A DNA stretch of 64,000 nt from Diospyros lotus (lineage: Eukaryota > Streptophyta > Magnoliopsida > Ericales > Ebenaceae). Of this stretch, positions 57,762 through 64,000 are shown one piece after another. The stretch covers positions 15,762,753 through 15,826,752 of the forward strand of contig NC_068349.1 of NCBI RefSeq assembly GCF_014633365.1, given 5' to 3'. The translations under genes and the position numbers were made by a program. Under the pieces are notes generated by a model, which saw only the letters and a list, made by a program, of their open reading frames with translations, was not told the origin of the DNA and searched no databases. Each line of letters begins with the position of its first letter. Positions within the stretch are counted from its first letter, which is position 1.

Positions 57762-60700
57762 CAAATTAAAAGTGCCAGGCTTGACCCCTCTACCAACATT
57801 GATGAAGTCAAGAAGAAACTGCAAAGTTAATCTCCAAAGTTGATAGATTGTTCAAAGGAACCCATAAAAAGAAGAGAGCAAAAAGAAACAATAAAAACTT
57901 CCAAGAAAGTGACCACTTAATGAGTTCAATTCAGGTCTTTTACACATCAGTACCTGTAGTTTGTCAGACTTGAGAAATCAACAACCACGACAGCTGCCAT
58001 CTGGCATCCGCACCTCAAGAGTAACAGCATTCTCAACGTCTAACGTTGGTTCATGAGGAAGGGAAGCTTCGTTGGCTCCAAGTTGTCTTTCAATCTCCTG
58101 CAATAAAAGCAGTCTCTAACTATGATATATGGACTCTTCCAAATGGATGAAGTGTTTAACTGACCATCACACACTAGGCGCATAGGGGATACGTGTGGGA
58201 CATGTTGAGTTTCACATTCTTCAAACAAGAATGCTTTAGTAATTCTAGTTTAATACAGTACCATGCATAAAACTCCATGACCGCTCTTATGACATCTTGT
58301 GGGGACCAGTTTACCCTGAAAATGCTATAAAATATAAATATGCGAAATCAATGTGTAACACCCTTGAACCCATTTACACTAATACTCCAGTCTAACAAGA
58401 AGCTTTAAACAACATAACAATTCCCATTGAAGAAACAGGGATACCAAACGAATTCGCAGGCCAAGGTTTGGTGCTCTGATACCAAAAGTGTCGGGACCTC
58501 GAGTCCAGCACTGGAATTCTCCTCAGTGAGGAAGAGAAGTAGGGCCGAGAGAGGGAAAGAAACAGGGGAAAGAGAAGAACAGAGACAGAGAGGAGAGAGA
58601 GAGATTGGGGGAGAGAAAGGATTTCTGTTTTGAATTCATCCATAACTTTTCATTCAGTTGAGAGTTCTTTTATAGCTGTCCTTTGGCGCCACTTACAGGC
58701 AGTTATAGCTGTTTTTAATGTAACAGCTTCTACAACCATTCTAACAACTGCTACGAACTTCCCCTACGTCATAACTCTCAAAAGACAGAAATACCCCTTA
58801 TACAATCGTAGGGTCCTGACTGATGTGGAGGGGTCTTAACAACTTTACCATGAAGCTTGGACAATAGCTCTTACAACATCCCAGAAACTCCAAGCTGAAG
58901 TGGGAAAACATTTTAGAATGCCAAGAAGCAAAGTAGGATGAGGTTGGATAACTTTCCAAAATGCTAGGGGGCAGAGTTGGATACCCCAGATCTCTCTTGA
59001 ATGGTCACATGTCAAAGTACATGAAGCAGAAGGGTAATGCCATTGGCAAGCCTCCAACTCTGGCCACCAGATCAGAAGATCCCCAATAGCCTAAACGAGA
59101 GCAAGCACCACAAATCCCTCCTCAAGGACTCTAAGGGCCATAGTTAACCTAGGTTATTCATCTGCTCGGTCAAGGGAAGGACTCCCGTGGGCATGAGAAA
59201 GGGAATGCTAAGGTCTTGGACTGAAGTGAGTGGGTTGACATTGAGTGAACTAGGACCCCAGCGAGCAAGTACCTACATCTAGAAATTGGTGATTTAAAGT
59301 TTTATTTTATGCACCTTAATGTGACTACTCAATTCCAGTTTAATCCAAATAGGCACTAGGTCAATATTCAATTTATCCTAGTAGTAATTATCATGTAAGA
59401 TGCGATTAAAAAATAGATATATAATATAAAAGCACTCATATTAGCAGTTCCACGTTGTAAGGGAAGTTTTCTGATTATGTTACCTGTTCTTCCTCCAATT
59501 TCCTATAAGATTCTTCCTTCTTCTGCTTTTCTTCTTGAAGAGCAGCTTCTCCTGCTGCTTGCTCATCCAAATGTCTAGCTTCAGCTTCTTGCATTGCCTT
59601 CATTTCTTTGTTTCTATCAGCTTGTAGTGATGCAAGATATTCATCATCCTACAAAGTAGGCAAGTTATATGATAAGTGACCGCTTGATGGTAATTTAAAA
59701 AATTACTTCCTCCAGCTTCAAACCTGCTGATTCCTAATCAGGCGCTGAGCAACAAGATTGGGTGATGGGGGACAAGGAATTGGCTGTCGAAAAAGTCCTG
59801 ACATTCTATCTAAACCATTATGCATGAATTGATGAGGTGAATATGGAAACTGATATCCACTCCCTTCTGAGGTTCGACCAAATAGTGCAGCCTCAAGCAT
59901 AATTGCTTCCTTATGTTCCTTGGATGAGATGCTTCCCCACTTGAAAGCCAAAAATGCAAAAGGTTATAAAATTAAGATGTACAGACATACATTGGAAATA
60001 TATATTAAGAAAACTCATTGGAAAATTTACAACAGAGTACCTCATTAGAATGGAAATCATTTCCATTACGTGGTGAATGATTAGTTTTTTCATACTGTCC
60101 AGGACTAGGTGATAGGTCAAGTTCAACTTTTCCAATTTCTTTGGCAGAGTCTATAGAGGCAGAAATCATAAGCCTACTCCTGTGACTAAACATTGGCTTC
60201 TCTTCCATTGCTTCAGTTTCATCTTGGATAGATGAGTCACCCACCTCCAATCTATGGCCTCAGATTATACTTGACAGATGAACTGAATACATGTGTCCAA
60301 TATTAAGCACAACAAATGCATAAAAATGTTCAAACAGAATTTAAAACTAGCATTACTAAGAATGGTGCATCACAATAAGTGGCAATAATAGACCTGTACC
60401 TTCCATTTGATGGTGTAATTTTACTGGTATTTTCCACCTTAGTGGACTTGTAAGTTTCCAGAACTGATGCTCCAACTTTTTTGCCCCATCTGAAAAAAGC
60501 TTTCTCCTGCTCTGCCGTCTTTAAATTCATCTCATGTAAGAAAGGTGAAAAGATGACACTACAGGATATCACTACATCATAAAACCATAAACCTTCAATG
60601 ACAATGATACTGCATGAGCAAGTATGGCATCCTCTAAGTGAGACTGGCTTTGGTGAGCAGCAGTTGTACCCAAGACCTTCAACAAACTGATAATGCATCA

Positions 60701-61471
60701 AACATTAAAATTGATGGAAAGTACAACAGGATTCGTATACAATGAAAGTTTACACACATTCTGGGCACCAAATTGTTGCTCTGTGTGAACTTTTTCAGCC
60801 TCCCTTTTTGAAGCCTCAATGGCAGCTTGAATCATTTTTTCTTCTATGTCATTGCTGTAGTCAGGCAAATAATCAACACCAGGAGCACTTGGCCTAGGAT
60901 AAGTACCATGAAAACTACTACCCAACACATCATTGGCTGGTTCATTCAGCACAAATATATTTCCAGATGGAGCTATGGGGATATCTTCATCATCGTCATC
61001 AGTTCTGATGGTCCCATGAGTTTCTGGACCATGTCCCTCTGCAGTTCCAGTAACATCTTCTATTGTAGGAGTATGGACAGAAGGACCTGACTGTCCACTC
61101 CCACCTTTGACAATGGGAATCTCCCTTCTCTTGGATGTGAAACAAATGGCGCACGGGTTGTATAATTAGGACCACTATCAAATAAACTTCCAGTGGAGTT
61201 AAAATCAAAAAAGAGAGAATGGGCCCAAGTTTTTAGTAGAAGATATAAGTGAGAATGGAGGGCCCAAAGACCCAACTTGAATAGGCTCATCTATGTCCAT
61301 GGCATCATTCTCAGGAGCAGCAGACATTACATGTAAAAGAGGGGAAAACAAGAAATATTACCAATTTTAAAAGAGAGTGTTGGCACAATCAAAAGGATTT
61401 TTATCTCACGCATTTCTATCCCCTTCATTGAAATGTGCATTAACAGCCTCATTGAGATCTCCACCATGCTC
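57762..61471 (-). pseudogene. PUX8-like UBX-domain protein pseudogene
   Basis: Plant PUX8-type proteins are CDC48/p97 cofactors with an N-terminal UBA-like domain, a UIM-like helix and a C-terminal UBX domain. Nine exons can be placed on the minus strand: 61471-61410 (EHGGDLNEAVNAHF, UBA end), about 61309-60758 (FVSHPREGRF; DYSNDIEEKMIQAAIEASKR), 60676-60593 (AHAVSLSLK, UIM-like), 60518-60400 (TAEQEKAF), 60251-60041, 59939-59724 (WGSISSKEHKEAIMLEAALF), 59648-59484 (charged coiled coil), 58097-57954 and 57818-57762 (UBX: NAVTLEVRMPDGS; FLLDFINVG). Breaks: TGA at 57980-57978 where Arg is expected; a frameshift at the T run 61212-61207 restored near 61121; no in-frame acceptor for the second exon listed; and the last UBX exon not found. 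The first UBA exon would lie beyond the window. Confidence 0.85.
58489..58841 (-). mobile_element. LTR fragment with primer-binding site in the PUX8-like intron
   Basis: On the minus strand a 353 bp segment begins TGTTAAGACCCC and ends GTCCCGACA. Four bases later comes TGGTATCAGAGC (58484-58473), the exact primer site for initiator Met tRNA, so this is a 5' LTR followed by a little internal sequence. It contains a CT-rich leader (58550-58620 region). No partner LTR or coding part was found. It lies in the intron between exons 59484 and 58097. Confidence 0.75.
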
Positions 61472-64000
61472 CTAACACCATAAAGAAACAATATCATAGT
61501 TCAGGCTAACAAAAGGGAGGAAAAAAACCCATTCCATAATTGCATAGTATACAAAAGAAACCCACTTTGTAAAAGCTCATACTTTGAAAAGCACAAGTTC
61601 TTTATTCTACTCTCAGAATACATAACCTAAGAAACATGTAATAGTTGAAGAGTCCCAGTCCCCATCAGTAATGGGTATAAAAAGCACCAATACATGCAAC
61701 TCATCCCTTCCCAGAAAATCGAGAAGCAATTTACATGTTTCAAACCCAAGATGCCCTTGTTATAATGGCATAACTTTACCTCAATGCCCAAATGCACCAC
61801 ATAAAATAACTTAGATAAAGAAAACAAATAAAATCTAAGAAAACTCTACAGAGGAAATTGCTAAATCCACAACCATAGTAACTGAATCCATAGTTTTTCT
61901 TTTTTAAATAAATATATTTGCAACCCTCCTTTCATCACATTGTGTGTCATTTTCACATTGGTAAGTGATATATGAGAATGTTACTATAATTTTGCTAAAA
62001 TATCATGTAGTATTTGTTTCAAACACATATTTAAGAGTATAACACTACAAAAGTAGCAAAGAAATAACCCATGCCTCTCACAAGTCTAATAAACATACAT
62101 GTTACAAACATATATTGTTTCCCTTGCAATAATTTTTTATTTTCTTTACAAGGGAGTGGGTAAGAGATGTTTACATAAGACAGTGAGATAAGCACTTTGG
62201 GAAGTAACAACAGGAACCAATATGCTTGGAGACCTCTCAAAGAGTGAAAGAGAGAGAACCAAAGCAATGGTAGAAGCAGCAAAATATATAGTCTTGGGAT
62301 CAGAGCACTTAATCTTTAGTCCAGAAAATGGCTAGAAGATATAAGGGAGAATAAAGAGAATTGTGATAAAAGGGTATGAACTCTGACCACTTGTAGATGC
62401 TAAGAAATCCTGCTGGGCATGCTTTCTCGAGTTCAAGGGTTGTGAGCTACAGCCCAATTCGTAGTTTTCATTATGAACATCACCCAGATAGGCCTTTATG
62501 ATCTGTTGACCCTTGTTTGAGAGGAATAGTTTGATTCATTCAACAGCACCCTAGCTCTTAGGGAAAAAGAAAAAGAATATTTGTCTTAGAGCACCTCTCT
62601 CACAATAAAGCCAATGTATCACTAGCTAAACTTCTCAACCCCTCCCATCTATCAATTAAACCTCCTTCCCTCTCTTGGAAGCGGCTAGGTCAACTTTTCC
62701 CCTCACTCAAACTTAGAAGCGTAAGCTAGAAAAGAATGCCCGTATACGTTGATTACAACTGAGGAGGGTCTATGTATAGTTTTTCCTCTTGAGAATGAAC
62801 AATTTAGATGTATTTGATCCTACAATTGAAATACAATCTTAGAGTGGCTTGAATAAAAAGATAACTACTACTCTTTATACTTATCTACCTCATAAGAATG
62901 TCTGGCATAAAGAGAACTATTCTACATGCTTATTAATGCAGCATAAGAAATATCTCTCATATGACTATTTGGTCACCAACAGACAACTTCCATGGCAGTG
63001 TCCATGCAAATCTCTTCAATTTGCCTTTTCTATACCTTGACTATTATAGTTCCCCTTGTTGACACAACGTGGGAGTCTTTTATTTTTGGATGGTATGAAC
63101 AGATAGCTGACATGAAAGACTAGAAAAATCTTCATCCACAATGGAGGATTGATCTTATATGCACAATTGTCCCCTTTTTTTCCTTTACTATCATGACCAG
63201 TCCCTCATTCTTAAATCCTCATCCCCTGTCTCATCCGCAAATGAACCTGCATTGATCCAACAGCAATTTGGCAGGTACTTGATCTCTTGCCTTGAAGTGT
63301 ACTGATCTCCTATCAGATATGCCCATTTCTTCATCTCCCTTAAGAAAGATTGAAGAAGAAACGAAAGCAAAGAGAGGGAGAGAGAGAGAGAGATCACCAG
63401 ATATCAATCAAAAGTATTAATTTCTGAATACATTGAAAGTCAATTTATAGGCTAAAATTCAATCCTAACTTAAGCATAATTAACCTAATTACAATTATCT
63501 TAACACAATAAATAAAAGATAAAACCTAACAAGAAGATAAAGTCTAAAAATCCAAAACCTAAACAAAATATCGTAAATAACTAAATGTCCTATCATAATT
63601 ACCCTAGCTATAATTATTCTAACAAAATAAATAAAATCATAAAAATTTAAATCCAAATTTGAGTTTTATGTAGACTCGTGTCAGTGGTAGTTGAGCATTA
63701 TCGTCATTGCTGTCACCAACTCACTCAGAGAGGAACTTGCTGCTACATAGCTTGCTTCTAAACTAAGAGTTGGATGTCCAATCTGTTGATGAAATCTGTT
63801 ACAGCAACGGCGATGATGCTTGACCTGCTGCTTGAGGATGGGAATTTTCTGCTGCTGCATGTCAACTCTTAACCCTTCTTTCACCCTTATTCTCAACCTA
63901 AGTACGAGGTGTTACAAAAATCATTCAAATCAATGCAAAATAATCTAAATTATTTGAAGTTCATAATAAAGAAAAATTTACAATAACTCCACAATACCTT
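61472..64000 (-). other. Probable intron or 5' flank of the PUX8-like gene
   Basis: No exon encoding the start of a UBA-like domain was found here on the minus strand, so the first exon would lie beyond 64000 or is lost. The region is AT-rich with a (GA)n tract at 63370-63395. A short minus-strand frame at 63896-63681 has no family resemblance that I can name. Confidence 0.45.

Overview
This is nuclear DNA from a flowering plant, probably a eudicot. It is AT-rich, its coding sequence is split by introns with GT-AG ends, and most of the length is nested, decayed LTR retrotransposons. Host sequence appears as a small family of cytochrome P450 genes of the CYP76/CYP80 type, a broken UBX-domain gene and a broken LOB-domain fragment. 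I saw no bacterial, organellar or viral gene cluster, no tRNA gene and no CRISPR array.

Layout. 1-1772: second exon of P450 copy 1 (+ strand) with part of its intron. 1773-9320: a Del-like Ty3/gypsy 3' LTR and very degraded internal sequence, with a dead LBD (LOB-domain) gene inside. 9300-23338: a Tat-like Ty3/gypsy element (minus strand), split by a 7.8 kb non-coding element with 2.9 kb LTRs (9448-17230). 23339-27397: LTR-like sequence, quiet sequence and a foldback element. 27398-29219: P450 copy 2 (minus strand), the only complete protein-coding gene, 493 codons in two exons. 30631-50948: a 20.3 kb nest bounded by the 5 bp duplication ATTTA. Its host is a second Tat-like element (minus strand), split by several solo LTRs, a truncated Del-like element and a complete Cassandra element carrying 5S rRNA-like LTRs. 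53385-54515: P450 copy 3, a pseudogene. 55764-57218: a delimited, internally deleted hAT element. 57762-61471: a PUX8-like UBX gene (minus strand) with a stop codon, frame changes and lost 3' and splice sequence. 61472-64000: nothing coding that I can support.

How it fits together. P450 copies 1 and 2 form a convergent inverted pair about 26 kb apart. They share exon 2, part of the intron and about 240 bp of 3' flank, and copy 3 lies further along in the same orientation as copy 2. The locus looks like a duplicated P450 cluster that was then pushed apart by retrotransposons, leaving one clearly intact gene in this window. I found no convincing undescribed functional system. The most interesting items are the foldback family in and beside the intact P450, the nested Cassandra, the non-coding long-LTR element, the dead LBD fragment inside transposon debris, and short-motif arrays inside solo LTRs.
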